Part shown: one piece after another, positions 7,962-16,799 of the stretch
Position numbering within the stretch: position 1 is the stretch's first letter
Layout: each line of letters begins with the position of its first letter
NCBI GenBank assembly: GCA_030019395.1
Contig: JASEES010000004.1
Location: 369 to 64,368, forward strand
Direction: 5' to 3'
DNA length: 64,000 bases
Source of the DNA: Methanolinea sp.
GTDB lineage: Archaea; Halobacteriota; Methanomicrobia; Methanomicrobiales; Methanospirillaceae
Translations under genes and position numbers: made by a program
Notes under the pieces: generated by a model
The model's database searches: none
Told to the model about the DNA's origin: nothing
Seen by the model: only the letters and a program-made list of their open reading frames with translations

Positions 7962-9629
7962 ATGGAGGGAATCCCGGCAGCAAAAGGGGATTACGAGGAC
8001 CTTTGCAGGAACTTTTCGATCACAGTCCCCCGGTACTACAACTTTGGCTACGATGTTATCGATTCATGGGCACAAAAAGACAGGAACAAGCTCGCGATGA
8101 TATGGGTCAACCAGGAGGGATGCGAGAAGAAATACTCCTTCCGTGACCTGAAAAATCTCTCGAACCAGGCAGCAAACATCCTGATCAAGTACGGTATCCA
8201 GAAGGGTGACCGCGTCCTCCTCATCATGCCCCGCATCCCGGAGTGGTGGGTTTTCATGATAGCACTGATCAAGCTTGGTGCAGTGGTCTGTCCCTGCCCG
8301 ACGATGCTCACCCCAAAGGACATCAGGTACCGTCTGAATGCCGGGAAGTTCAAGATGGTCATTACAATCAAGGAACATGTGGAGAAGGTCAACGAGGTTG
8401 CCGACGACTGTCCCTCCCTTACGTGCCGGTTCCTGGTCGACGGCGAGCTGCCGGGATGGATCAGTTACCCTGTCGAACTGCACTATCCTGCCCCCGTGTC
8501 CCACCATTCGGTGAGCATGCCTGTCGGGAAGAAGACGCTATCCTCCGACCCGATGCTCATATATTTCACGTCAGGGACAACCGGCGAGCCCAAGATGGTC
8601 CTGCATGATCACTCCTACCCCCTCGGGCACCTCGTCACGGCCGGGCTCTGGCAGGACCTGACTCCCCACGACGTCCACTTCACGTACTCGGATACCGGGT
8701 GGGCAAAGTGCGCGTGGGGAAAGATATTCGGCCAGTGGATAATCGGCGCATGCCTGTTCATCTACGATGCACGTGGCAAGTTCAAGGCAACCGAGCTCCT
8801 CCCGCTGATGGAAAAGTACGAGATCACAACGTTCTGCGTCCCGCCGACCATCTACCGCATGTTGATCCTTGCCGATCTCGAGAAGTTCGACCTCCGCGAG
8901 CTCCGCCGGTGCGTGAGTGCAGGGGAACCGCTCAATCCCGAGGTCGTGCGGGTGTGGCAGGAAGGTACGGGACTCCCTATTGCCGAAGGGTATGGCCAGA
9001 CCGAGACAGTCTGCTGCATCGGGACGTTCCGGGGTATGAAGGTGAAACCGGGCTCGATGGGAAAACCGGCACCCGGGTGGCAGATCGAGCTCCATGACGA
9101 TGAGGGGAGACCCGTTGCCCAGGGAGAGGTGGGCCGGATTGCAATCAGACTCGACCCCCGCCCCGTGGGCCTGTTCGTCGGGTACCTCGATAACGACCAG
9201 GCAAATGCCGAATCCTTTGTCAACGGCTTTTACTACACGGGTGACAAGGCATTCATGGACGAGGAAGGATATTTCTGGTTCGTCGGCCGCGACGATGATA
9301 TCATCAAGAGCTCGGGGTACCGTATCGGTCCGTTCGAGGTCGAGTCCGCGCTCCTCGAACACCCGGCAGTTGCAGAATCGGCCGTCGTCGGTTCCCCTGA
9401 CCTCATCCGGGGGACGATCGTGAAGGCTTTCATCGTCCTCAAGCCGGGATTCGAACCGTCGGAGAGGCTTGTGAAGGATATCCAGGCGTTTGTCCGGAAG
9501 AATACCGCGCCTTACAAGTATCCCCGTGCCATCGAGTTCGTTCTTGACCTGCCAAAGACACTCTCGGGAAAGATAAAGCGGAACGAACTGCGCAGGATGG
9601 AGATGGAAAAGTTCAACAACTCGCACTGA
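7962..9629 (+). CDS. AMP-forming acyl-CoA synthetase, paralog 1
   Basis: 555 aa from the ATG at 7962, preceded at good spacing by GAGG; the track start at 7599 runs through the TBP gene and is spurious. ANL-superfamily motifs: YFTSGTTGEPKMV (phosphate loop), AEGYGQTE, YYTGDKAF, GRDDDIIKSSGYRIGPFEVE (hinge) and KTLSGKIKRNEL, which carries the catalytic lysine. The enzyme would activate a carboxylic acid with ATP and load it on CoA. Overall it resembles the acetyl/medium-chain acyl-CoA synthetases of methanogens, some of which prefer branched or short-chain acids rather than acetate; the substrate cannot be read from sequence. A close paralog follows in tandem, separated by 163 bp containing a T-run. 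Confidence 0.9.
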   Translation: MEGIPAAKGDYEDLCRNFSITVPRYYNFGYDVIDSWAQKDRNKLAMIWVNQEGCEKKYSFRDLKNLSNQAANILIKYGIQKGDRVLLIMPRIPEWWVFMIALIKLGAVVCPCPTMLTPKDIRYRLNAGKFKMVITIKEHVEKVNEVADDCPSLTCRFLVDGELPGWISYPVELHYPAPVSHHSVSMPVGKKTLSSDPMLIYFTSGTTGEPKMVLHDHSYPLGHLVTAGLWQDLTPHDVHFTYSDTGWAKCAWGKIFGQWIIGACLFIYDARGKFKATELLPLMEKYEITTFCVPPTIYRMLILADLEKFDLRELRRCVSAGEPLNPEVVRVWQEGTGLPIAEGYGQTETVCCIGTFRGMKVKPGSMGKPAPGWQIELHDDEGRPVAQGEVGRIAIRLDPRPVGLFVGYLDNDQANAESFVNGFYYTGDKAFMDEEGYFWFVGRDDDIIKSSGYRIGPFEVESALLEHPAVAESAVVGSPDLIRGTIVKAFIVLKPGFEPSERLVKDIQAFVRKNTAPYKYPRAIEFVLDLPKTLSGKIKRNELRRMEMEKFNNSH

Positions 9630-9643
9630 ACGATCCCTCCCCC

Positions 9644-9650
9644 TTTTTTT
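9644..9650 (+). terminator. T-run after first acyl-CoA synthetase
   Basis: Seven consecutive T residues 15 nt after the stop codon, preceded by a C-rich stretch. T-runs of this type serve as archaeal terminators. It would separate the two paralogous synthetase genes into different transcripts. Confidence 0.4.
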
Positions 9651-9792
9651 CATTCCCAGCCCTCCCCAGCCCTCGTTTTCTTCTCCAGGTCTTCATGATA
9701 ACAGGGTCCGGGGGAGAAACGGATGCAGCAGAGTCTCTCCCGGAGAAAAAAAGACACCTTAATGATTCATCTGCCCCCATGATCTGGTTCAT

Positions 9793-11490
9793 ATGGCTGC
9801 CGCGGAGCACAATATGCACAATTACCAGGAGGTTTACGACCATTTTTCCCTGGAAGTGCCGGAGTACTACAATTTTGCATTTGACGTCATCGACAGGATT
9901 GCGGAGAAGGACCGGAACCGGCTGGCAATGATCTGGGTGAACCAGGAGGGGAAAGAAAAGACGTTCACGTTCCGCCAGCTGATGAACCTCTCGAATTCTG
10001 CCGCCAACATGCTCCTCAAGTACGGTATCAAGAAGGGGGACCGTGTCATCATCATGCTCCCCCGGGTCCCCGAGTGGTGGATATTTGCACTGGCCTGCAT
10101 CAAGCTCGGCGCGGTCTTCTGTCCCTGTCCGACGATGCTCACACCAAAGGATCTCAAGTACCGTATCAATGCCGCAAAGATCAGGATGGTGATCACCGAC
10201 CGGGAGAATGCCGGAAAAATCGAGGAGATATGCAGCAGCTGCCCGACGCTCCAGTCCCGCCTTGTTACCGATGCCGAGCTGCCCGGATGGATCAGCTACA
10301 CGGTTGAACAGGAATACCCTGCCCCGGTCTCGCGGAAGCTTGTTTCCATGACGGGCATGGAAAGGACGAAGGCTACGGACCCGCTCGTCATCTACTTTAC
10401 GTCCGGGACGACCGGCGAGCCCAAGATGGTCCTGCACGACCATGCCCTTCCCCTCGGGCACGTGACAACCGGGCGGTTCTGGCTGGACCTGACTGAAAAC
10501 GACCTCCATTTCACCCTTGCAGACACAGGGTGGGCCAAGTCTTCATGGGGCAAGTTTTTCGGACCGTGGATCCAGGGGGCCTGCATCCTCGTGTACGATA
10601 TTCGTGGTAAGTTCAAGGCAACCGAGCTCCTGCCCATCCTCGAGAAGTACGAGGTGACGGTTTTCTGCGCACCGCCGACGGTCTACCGCATGCTGATCCT
10701 CGCAGACCTCAAGAAGTACGACCTCAAGGAACTGCGCCACTGCGTGAGTGCGGGAGAACCGCTCAACCCCGAGGTCATCCGGGTCTGGAAAGAGGGGACA
10801 GGTCTCCAGATTTACGAGGGATACGGGCAGACTGAACTCGTGCTTGTCATCGGGACTTTTCCCTGCATGGAACCAAAGCCCGGGTCGATGGGAAAGCCCG
10901 CACCCGGATGGCACATAGAGCTCCATGACGAGGAAGGAAAACCCGTTCCGCCGGGCGAGGTGGGGAGGATCGCCATTAAGGTGAAACCGCGTCCGGTGGG
11001 ACTCTTCGAGGGCTACCTTTACGACAAGGAGGCAACTTCTGCCGTTTTTGTCGGTGACTACTATTACACCGGGGACAAGGCATACAGGGACGATGACGGG
11101 TACTTCTGGTTCGTCGGGAGGGACGATGACGTGATCAAGAGCTCGGGCTACCGCATCGGACCATTCGAGGTCGAGTCTGCCCTGCTCGAGCACCCCGCCG
11201 TCAAGGAGGCCGCAGTCATCGGGTCACCGGACGTCATCCGCGGCATGATCGTCAAGGCATTCATCGTTCTGAAGGATGGCTACCAACCCACCGACCAGCT
11301 GGCAAAGGATATTCAGAAGTTCGTGAAGAAAATCACTGCCCCCTACAAGTATCCGCGGGCAATCGAGTTCGTGGATGACCTGCCCAAGACAATTTCAGGC
11401 AAGATACGGAGGAACGTCCTCAGGGAGAGGGAGATGAGGGCAAAATCGGGCCAGGAAAACCTGTCCGGCGGGAAAGAAGGAACGGGATAG
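9793..11490 (+). CDS. AMP-forming acyl-CoA synthetase, paralog 2
   Basis: 565 aa, starting MAAAEHNMHNYQEVYDHF. All ANL motifs are intact: YFTSGTTGEPKMV, YEGYGQTE, YYTGDKAY, GRDDDVIKSSGYRIGPFEVE and KTISGKIRRNVL. Alignment by eye with the upstream gene shows near-identity over long blocks (for example GKFKATELLP and CVSAGEPLNPEV), so the two arose by tandem duplication. Differences cluster in the segment around the acyl-binding pocket (CCIGTF versus LVIGTF after the GYGQTE motif), compatible with a changed substrate range. The C-terminus has an extra polar tail (about 18 residues). Confidence 0.9.
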   Translation: MAAAEHNMHNYQEVYDHFSLEVPEYYNFAFDVIDRIAEKDRNRLAMIWVNQEGKEKTFTFRQLMNLSNSAANMLLKYGIKKGDRVIIMLPRVPEWWIFALACIKLGAVFCPCPTMLTPKDLKYRINAAKIRMVITDRENAGKIEEICSSCPTLQSRLVTDAELPGWISYTVEQEYPAPVSRKLVSMTGMERTKATDPLVIYFTSGTTGEPKMVLHDHALPLGHVTTGRFWLDLTENDLHFTLADTGWAKSSWGKFFGPWIQGACILVYDIRGKFKATELLPILEKYEVTVFCAPPTVYRMLILADLKKYDLKELRHCVSAGEPLNPEVIRVWKEGTGLQIYEGYGQTELVLVIGTFPCMEPKPGSMGKPAPGWHIELHDEEGKPVPPGEVGRIAIKVKPRPVGLFEGYLYDKEATSAVFVGDYYYTGDKAYRDDDGYFWFVGRDDDVIKSSGYRIGPFEVESALLEHPAVKEAAVIGSPDVIRGMIVKAFIVLKDGYQPTDQLAKDIQKFVKKITAPYKYPRAIEFVDDLPKTISGKIRRNVLREREMRAKSGQENLSGGKEGTG

Positions 11491-11518
11491 TCCGGGGTTC
11501 ATCCGGTTTTACCACATC

Positions 11519-11526
11519 TTTATTTT
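11519..11526 (+). promoter_or_regulatory. TATA-like box upstream of tRNA-Leu
   Basis: TTTATTTT lies 26-33 nt before the first base of the tRNA, the normal spacing for an archaeal box A driving a tRNA gene. Confidence 0.45.
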
Positions 11527-11551
11527 CCCGGGCGACCAAAAAGTAGGAGGA

Positions 11552-11636
11552 GCGAGGGTAGCCAAGCCAGGTCAACGGCGCTAGATTCAGGGTCTAGTCT
11601 CGCAGGAGTTCTTGGGTTCAAATCCCATCCCTCGCA
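11552..11636 (+). tRNA. tRNA-Leu (anticodon CAG)
   Basis: 85-nt class II tRNA. Acceptor stem GCGAGGG pairs with CCCTCGC, discriminator A. The anticodon stem CTAGA/TCTAG encloses loop TTCAGGG with anticodon CAG. There is a long variable arm (around TCTCGCAGGAG) as in leucine tRNAs, and the T arm TGGG-TTCAAAT-CCCA is intact. CCA is not encoded and no intron is seen. Confidence 0.93.
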
Positions 11637-11677
11637 TCAGGATCTTCTTTTTTAAAAGAAAAATAATCGGGTTTTCC

Positions 11678-13042
11678 CTACTCTCTCCCCACATACAGGA
11701 GGGCAAGGCCTGCCAGGACTCCCAGGACGGCCATAGCAGGAGAGAGGGGGGATTTCGTGGGGACCGTGGTGGGAACCGGCGTAAGTCCGCCGATGACGGA
11801 TGCAGTCTGACCCCCGCTCACCTGGACTGTATACTGGAAATCCTGGTATCCGCTCATCCGGAGCATGACAACATGGGAGCCTGCCGGGACGTTATGGATG
11901 GTGAGAGGTGCAAAACCCTCGTAGGCGTTATCGAGGTACACTTCTGCTCCCGACGGCGAGGACTCGACGGATACATCCCCCGTGGACGGGGTAACAGAAC
12001 CGGGGGTCAGTACTGCAGAGACGGTGACCGTCTTTCCGGCCAGAACCGTTACGTCTGCAGAATAGTCCTTATACCTGTTCTTCAGAAGGGTAACCGTGTG
12101 GGTACCGGGTGCGACTCCCGTGATATCGAAGGGGTTTCTCTCGTTCGTCGTACCACGGTAATTCCCGTCGAGGTAAATGGCAGCACCGTCCGGGACCGAT
12201 GTCACGACGATATCCCCTGTGGTCGGCTGGTAGACCGGGGTGAGCGTCACGGAAAATGAAGACTGGCTCCCGCTCTCAATTTCTACGGTACGCGTATAGT
12301 CCTGGTAGCCCGAGAGGTGGAGGCGGACTGCATGCCGTCCCGTGGAAAGCGAGCCGATTGTCAGCGGTGTATATCCCCTGTAGATCTCGTCGACATAGAT
12401 TTCGGCACCCGAAGGCGACGATGTAACCCGGAGGGACCCGGTCGTCTGCATGGGAGAGAGCGAGGCACTCACGCTCGATGTCCCGCCGGCAGCCACGTTG
12501 ACCGATGTGCTGTAAGGGAAGTAGCCGTAGAGTGCAAGTTCGACGGTGTGGTAACCGGGAGGAACATACCGGAACGTGCCCGGCGTCACGAGTGTTTCGC
12601 CGCCGTCGAGCCGTGCAATTGCGCCGGCGGGCGAAGAGGTCACCTGGATGGAGCCTGTCTGGACGACAGGTTCGAGATTTGCAGTGACCTCAATCGTCTG
12701 GCCTGCTGCGGGGTTCCGGGAGTAGGTCTGGATCCAGGTCTTGTAGCCCTGCCTGCTGACGGAAATGGTATGCGACGGAGAGGCTGTCGTGTAGACTTCT
12801 GCAACGATCGGGGTCTCGCCGAGGTACTTCCCGTCGAATATCACGTCGGCCCCCGATGGCACCGAGTTGATGGAGAAGTAACCGACATCCCCGCCGATGT
12901 ATCCCGGAAGGGTTACTGCTTCAGTGACAGCCTGTGTCTCTGCGGGTGTCACGGGTCCGGGGAGGGTCTCTTCTGCCCCTGCGGGAAGAGTGACCAGGAA
13001 TAACAGGATCGATACGAGAAGGATGGTCATAACCGGTTTCAT
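11678..13042 (-). CDS. PEGA-repeat cell-surface protein with C-terminal membrane anchor
   Basis: 454 aa. A signal peptide (MKPVMTILLVSILLFLVTLPAGAEE) is followed by a short Thr/Pro-rich stretch and five PEGA repeats starting near residues 55, 130, 200, 270 and 350. Each has the pattern V-SxPxGAxxYxDxxYxGxTPL then GxHxVxLxxxGYxDY. A low-complexity PTTVPTKSPLSP linker and a hydrophobic helix (AMAVLGVLAGLALLYVG) just before the end suggest anchoring in the membrane. PEGA domains are extracellular beta-sandwich modules of unknown ligand. The gene stands alone between tRNA-Leu and pyrC. Confidence 0.85.
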   Translation of the reverse strand: MKPVMTILLVSILLFLVTLPAGAEETLPGPVTPAETQAVTEAVTLPGYIGGDVGYFSINSVPSGADVIFDGKYLGETPIVAEVYTTASPSHTISVSRQGYKTWIQTYSRNPAAGQTIEVTANLEPVVQTGSIQVTSSPAGAIARLDGGETLVTPGTFRYVPPGYHTVELALYGYFPYSTSVNVAAGGTSSVSASLSPMQTTGSLRVTSSPSGAEIYVDEIYRGYTPLTIGSLSTGRHAVRLHLSGYQDYTRTVEIESGSQSSFSVTLTPVYQPTTGDIVVTSVPDGAAIYLDGNYRGTTNERNPFDITGVAPGTHTVTLLKNRYKDYSADVTVLAGKTVTVSAVLTPGSVTPSTGDVSVESSPSGAEVYLDNAYEGFAPLTIHNVPAGSHVVMLRMSGYQDFQYTVQVSGGQTASVIGGLTPVPTTVPTKSPLSPAMAVLGVLAGLALLYVGRE

Positions 13043-13241
13043 ATGTCAACACACTCTGGAATAAATTCCGGATGGAAATCAGCAGCGGGCATCATTAACA
13101 TTTGCCCGGGCTTTCCATGCAGAGCCCGGGGCTCCCTCGCGATCCTGCATGGTTCCCTGCCGGAAAAAAGGAGGAGAATAGTCACATCTTCCCGGGCGCG
13201 GAACTAAAGTATCATCTGTTATCGTGTGGAATCTCTTTCAA

Positions 13242-14549
13242 ATGACACCCGCCCCTCACGCATGTGACCTCGTCCTCCGTGACGTTTCCCTCCCCGGCGG
13301 AAGGGTCGCCGATATCTCGATCAGGGACGGGAGGGTCTGCCACGTGGGTGCCGCTCTTGCCTCATCCCGGGTGGTCCCCTGCAGGGGAAAGATCGTCCTT
13401 CCGGGGGCAATCGACATGCACGTCCACATGCGGGGAAGGTCCCAGAAGGAGAAGGAGGACTGGACGAGCGGAAGCAGGAGTGCCCTTGCCGGGGGGGTCA
13501 CTGTCGTCGTTGACCAGCCGAATACTGTTCCCCCGCTCAACACGCCTGAATCGTTTTCCGAGCGGGTCAGGGAAGCACGGGAAGGGTCACTCTGTCACTT
13601 TGCCATCAATGCCGGTGTCGTGCCGGGAACAGACCCCTCCCCGCTCTGGTCTGCAGGGGCGATGGCATTCGGCGAGGTATTCACTGCTGCCTCCAGTTAT
13701 GGCTCCGGGCTGACACCCGCTGAATTAGCGATGGTTCTTGACTCGGTTGGAGCCATCGGGGGGCTCTGCACCATCCACGCAGAGGAGGTGGGAAGGGGAG
13801 ATGACCGGGACCTGCGTTCCCACCATGCCATCCGGTCACCCGATGGTGAAGCACGCGTGGTGGAAGACGTCAGGAAAATGAACCGGAAGGGGTGCAGGCT
13901 CCATTTCTGCCACCTGAGTTCCACCGTTTCCGTTCTTCGTGCAGGGGACGCGACAGTCGAGGTAACCCCGCATCACCTCTTTCTCGCCCTCGATGACTTT
14001 GCTGCAAGGGACCCCCGCGGGAAGGTCAATCCCCCCCTGAGGCCGGAAGTGGTCAGGAGGGAACTCTGGTCCGTCTGGGAAAGGATCGATGTCCTTGCAT
14101 CCGACCATGCCCCCCACACCGTGCAGGACAAGGAACAGCCATTCACCGACGCACCGGCAGGTATCCCCGGTGTGGAGACGATGGTCCCGCTTGCACTTGC
14201 TGCCTGCCGGAGGAAAAAGATCTCCCTTTCGACCCTCGTGGAGAAGACGAATCTCAACCCTGCCCGCATCCTGGGCATACCCCCTGCCGGGTTTTCGGTC
14301 GGCGACAGGGCGGACTTTGCGGTTTACCCGAGGCACGAGTCCAGAATCATTGCCGACGAACTCCACTCGCGGGCAGGGTGGACTCCCTTCGAGGGAATGC
14401 CTGCAATATTCCCCGAAACGGTTGTCATGGCCGGGGATATCGTTTACAGGAACGGGGCATTCGGGACGGGCAGACCGCGGTGGTTCATGGGAAGGGGATA
14501 TATACACGGCACGCAGAGAGAAAATGGTGCCGATACAGCACGGCCATAG
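13242..14549 (+). CDS. pyrC: Dihydroorotase
   Basis: 435 aa from the ATG at 13242; the track uses an in-frame GTG at 13224. Amidohydrolase metal motif DMHVHMRGR near residue 60, further His-containing segments HFCHLSS and EVTPHHLFL, and ASDHAPH with the catalytic Asp near residue 288 are all present. It catalyses the reversible cyclisation of carbamoyl aspartate to dihydroorotate in pyrimidine synthesis. The typical length is 420-450 aa. pyrE lies 7 kb away in another operon and a PyrE-like regulator near 58 kb. The stretch 13043-13223 ahead of it holds only promoter-like sequence, and 14550-14710 downstream holds no gene. Confidence 0.9.
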   Translation: MTPAPHACDLVLRDVSLPGGRVADISIRDGRVCHVGAALASSRVVPCRGKIVLPGAIDMHVHMRGRSQKEKEDWTSGSRSALAGGVTVVVDQPNTVPPLNTPESFSERVREAREGSLCHFAINAGVVPGTDPSPLWSAGAMAFGEVFTAASSYGSGLTPAELAMVLDSVGAIGGLCTIHAEEVGRGDDRDLRSHHAIRSPDGEARVVEDVRKMNRKGCRLHFCHLSSTVSVLRAGDATVEVTPHHLFLALDDFAARDPRGKVNPPLRPEVVRRELWSVWERIDVLASDHAPHTVQDKEQPFTDAPAGIPGVETMVPLALAACRRKKISLSTLVEKTNLNPARILGIPPAGFSVGDRADFAVYPRHESRIIADELHSRAGWTPFEGMPAIFPETVVMAGDIVYRNGAFGTGRPRWFMGRGYIHGTQRENGADTARP

Positions 14550-14710
14550 GTCCCCGGGGGACCATCTGGCGGGATGCCTGGGGGTGAACCACGGGACAAC
14601 CCGGTCGTGCGACAGGCACCGCCCGGTAATGGGCAAAACGGGGGAGGGATGGCAGCATGCCACCGATGATCCGCAGTTGTTAATGCCGGGCGACATAACC
14701 TGTTTTCTGT

Positions 14711-15034
14711 ATGGATGATTACAGGGGCGCCCTCACACCGACCCGCGAAGGCACGGTCATCACACTCGATGTGACAGCCGGAGCAAAGGAAACTGCTTTT
14801 CCGCATGGGTATAATGCCTGGAGAAAGAGCATTGTTTTTCTGGTACGAGAACCGCCGGAGGGTGGAAGGGCCAACGCGGAAATCGTGAAGGTCATCTCGC
14901 AGTTATTCTCCCTCCCTTCGTCCCGGGTCAGGATTCTCTCGGGTGCATCGTCGCACAGGAAAAGGGTGCTCGTCGAGGGCCTGGACCAGGAGAAGGTCCT
15001 TGCGATCCTCTCGGGCCACGGGAGCTCCGGGTGA
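14711..15034 (+). CDS. DUF167 (YggU-like) family protein
   Basis: 107 aa. The family signature is clear: LDVTAGAKETAF near the N-terminus, then REPPEGGRANAEIVKVIS and SRVRILSGASSHRKRVLVEG. DUF167 proteins are small alpha/beta proteins present in all domains; their function is not established. It stands as a single gene between pyrC and dnaG. Confidence 0.85.
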   Translation: MDDYRGALTPTREGTVITLDVTAGAKETAFPHGYNAWRKSIVFLVREPPEGGRANAEIVKVISQLFSLPSSRVRILSGASSHRKRVLVEGLDQEKVLAILSGHGSSG

Positions 15035-15061
15035 AGACATTTCCTGCCAGCCGGGCGTTCT

Positions 15062-15102
15062 GAAAAAATATATTCATATCATATAAAATATAACGTATAT
15101 TT
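15062..15102 (+). promoter_or_regulatory. AT-rich promoter region of dnaG
   Basis: A 41-nt stretch composed almost entirely of A and T with several overlapping TATA-like boxes (AAAAATATATTC, ATATAAAATATAA, GTATATTTG). It ends about 72 nt before the DnaG ATG, so the leader would be fairly long. The leader contains the imperfect inverted repeat GACGT-N8-ACGTC near 15127-15144, a possible operator. The start codon is preceded by GGAGTGGAGTGA. Confidence 0.45.
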
Positions 15103-15174
15103 GTCACATGACTGATGCAGGATTCTCACATGGCAGACGTTACGTGACACGTCATGATTCACGGAGTGGAGTGA

Positions 15175-16419
15175 ATGTACTCCAGCGATACCACGAAGTA
15201 CTTAATTCATATTCACCTCGATGCAGAGGGGGTGGTCGAGAAACCTGACGTAGTGGGGGCCATTTTCGGCCAGACTGAAGGTTTACTCGGCGAAGACCTC
15301 GACCTGCGTGACTTGCAGAGGACAGGGCGGCTTGGAAGGATAGATGTCCAGGTCACCAGTAAGAAGGGGGAGACGAAGGGGGAGATATACATAGCTTCGT
15401 CCCTTGACAGGGCAGAGACGGCAATCCTTGCAGCATCCTTCGAGACGATCGATCGGGTGGGTCCCTGCGCTGCAAAGGTCCGCGTCGAATCGATCGAGGA
15501 TATCCGCGTCAGCAAACGGAAGCAGGTCGTTGCCCGTGCCAAGGAACTGCTCCTGGATGCTTTCGAGGATGGATCGATTGACAGCACCCTCTTAATCGAC
15601 GAGGTTCGCGAGAGCATGAGGATGGAGAAGATCGGAACGGTCGGGGAAGACAAGCTCCCTGCCGGTCCCAACGTCCTCGAATCGGATGCGATCATCATCG
15701 TCGAGGGGAGGGCAGACGTGCTCAACCTCCTCCGGTTCGGCATCAAAAACGCGGTGGCCGTGGAAGGGTCCCGGATCCCGCGCACCATCATCGAGCTCTG
15801 CGAGAAGAAGACAGCTACAGCGTTCTTCGACGGAGACAGGGGTGGAGACCTGATCCTGCGCGAGCTCCTCCAGGTTGCTGAGATCGACTTTGTCGCTTAT
15901 GCACCCCGCGGAAAGAGTGTCGAGGACCTCTCCCGGAAAGAGATCGTCAAGGCCCTCAGGAACAAGATCCCGGCCGATTACATCCGCGAGGAGCCGGTCG
16001 GGGAGGAGGACGACGAAAAGACCCCGCAGCTTAATCCTGCAGGAGTTCCCGACGAGGGCGCCCCGGCCGGGGAGGGGGCGGTCCAGCGGAAGAAACGTGA
16101 GCCAAAGGCACACCAGGCTTCAGCGGCAGAGAAGACAGGTCCCCGGACACTTTCAGAGCACCTCTCCGAGGTGAGGGGACAGCGCATGGCACGTTTTCTC
16201 TCGTCTGAGTACACGGTCCTGCGGGAAGTGAAACTTGACGACGTCGAGCGGACCCTCGAGGAGCTGAACGGGAACGCACGCGGACTTGTCATCGACGGCG
16301 AGGTGACCCAGAAGATGATCGACCGCATGGTCGGAAAGGGGTTTGAATATGTCGCAGCCAGGGGGTACAAGGGCATAATCAAGCGCCCTCTCTCCATGAG
16401 GCTCCTTAAAATCACCTGA
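15175..16419 (+). CDS. dnaG: Archaeal DnaG primase-like protein (exosome-associated)
   Basis: 414 aa. The archaeal DnaG N-terminus ([19 protein letters not shown]) is followed by a TOPRIM domain with [17 protein letters not shown] near residue 175 (catalytic Glu) and FFDGDRGGD near 217 (DxD metal motif). A charged, low-complexity linker spans about 270-325, and a conserved C-terminal domain precedes [16 protein letters not shown]. In archaea this protein is a subunit of the RNA exosome and can synthesise primers in vitro. It is followed by T-rich sequence (16422-16428) suggesting a terminator, then the UPF0058 gene. Confidence 0.93.
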   Translation: MYSSDTTKYLIHIHLDAEGVVEKPDVVGAIFGQTEGLLGEDLDLRDLQRTGRLGRIDVQVTSKKGETKGEIYIASSLDRAETAILAASFETIDRVGPCAAKVRVESIEDIRVSKRKQVVARAKELLLDAFEDGSIDSTLLIDEVRESMRMEKIGTVGEDKLPAGPNVLESDAIIIVEGRADVLNLLRFGIKNAVAVEGSRIPRTIIELCEKKTATAFFDGDRGGDLILRELLQVAEIDFVAYAPRGKSVEDLSRKEIVKALRNKIPADYIREEPVGEEDDEKTPQLNPAGVPDEGAPAGEGAVQRKKREPKAHQASAAEKTGPRTLSEHLSEVRGQRMARFLSSEYTVLREVKLDDVERTLEELNGNARGLVIDGEVTQKMIDRMVGKGFEYVAARGYKGIIKRPLSMRLLKIT

Positions 16420-16482
16420 TTTTTTTCCCGGAGTTACCTATTTATCCCCTCCACGCATATTCTCCTTTCCGGAAGTGAGTGT

Positions 16483-16767
16483 ATGCACAAGGAGGAACTG
16501 ATCACGCTTCACCAGATGCTCTCTGAGATCAAGGACTACTTCGAGTCGATCAACTCGGACCTGAAGTTCAGCAACTATTACTCACTCAAAATTAACCCGT
16601 CGCAACTGCACAAGAGCAAGATGGAACACAAGTATGCCATCTTCGTCCTCGGCAACGAGCTTGCAGATGCGATGAAGGAGGTCGAGTTCTCTGCGTCCGG
16701 AAGGATATCGGCACGGATGAGGGAGCTTGCCGCAAAGACACTGAAGGAAATGGAATACGTTCAATAA
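16483..16767 (+). CDS. UPF0058 family protein
   Basis: 94 aa. The sequence matches the archaeal UPF0058 family, with the characteristic KEELITLHQMLSEIKDYFE start, the YYSLKINPSQLHKSKMEHKY centre, and a helical C-terminus. The predicted structure is all-helical and the function is unknown. A TATA-like CTATTTATCC lies about 40 nt upstream and a T-run follows the stop. In this lineage it stands alone after dnaG. Confidence 0.85.
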   Translation: MHKEELITLHQMLSEIKDYFESINSDLKFSNYYSLKINPSQLHKSKMEHKYAIFVLGNELADAMKEVEFSASGRISARMRELAAKTLKEMEYVQ

Positions 16768-16799
16768 CCTTTTTTTCTGCACCCGTCTGGCAGGACCAG

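Noticed and set aside
8571-9653. 360-aa minus-strand ORF across the first acyl-CoA synthetase
   Set aside because: It mirrors a clear synthetase gene with all catalytic motifs; the antisense translation has no recognisable domain.
15109-15251. Short overlapping ORF upstream of dnaG (ATGACTGATGCA...)
   Set aside because: Runs out of frame into dnaG; the dnaG start has its own ribosome binding sequence and no upstream peptide is supported.
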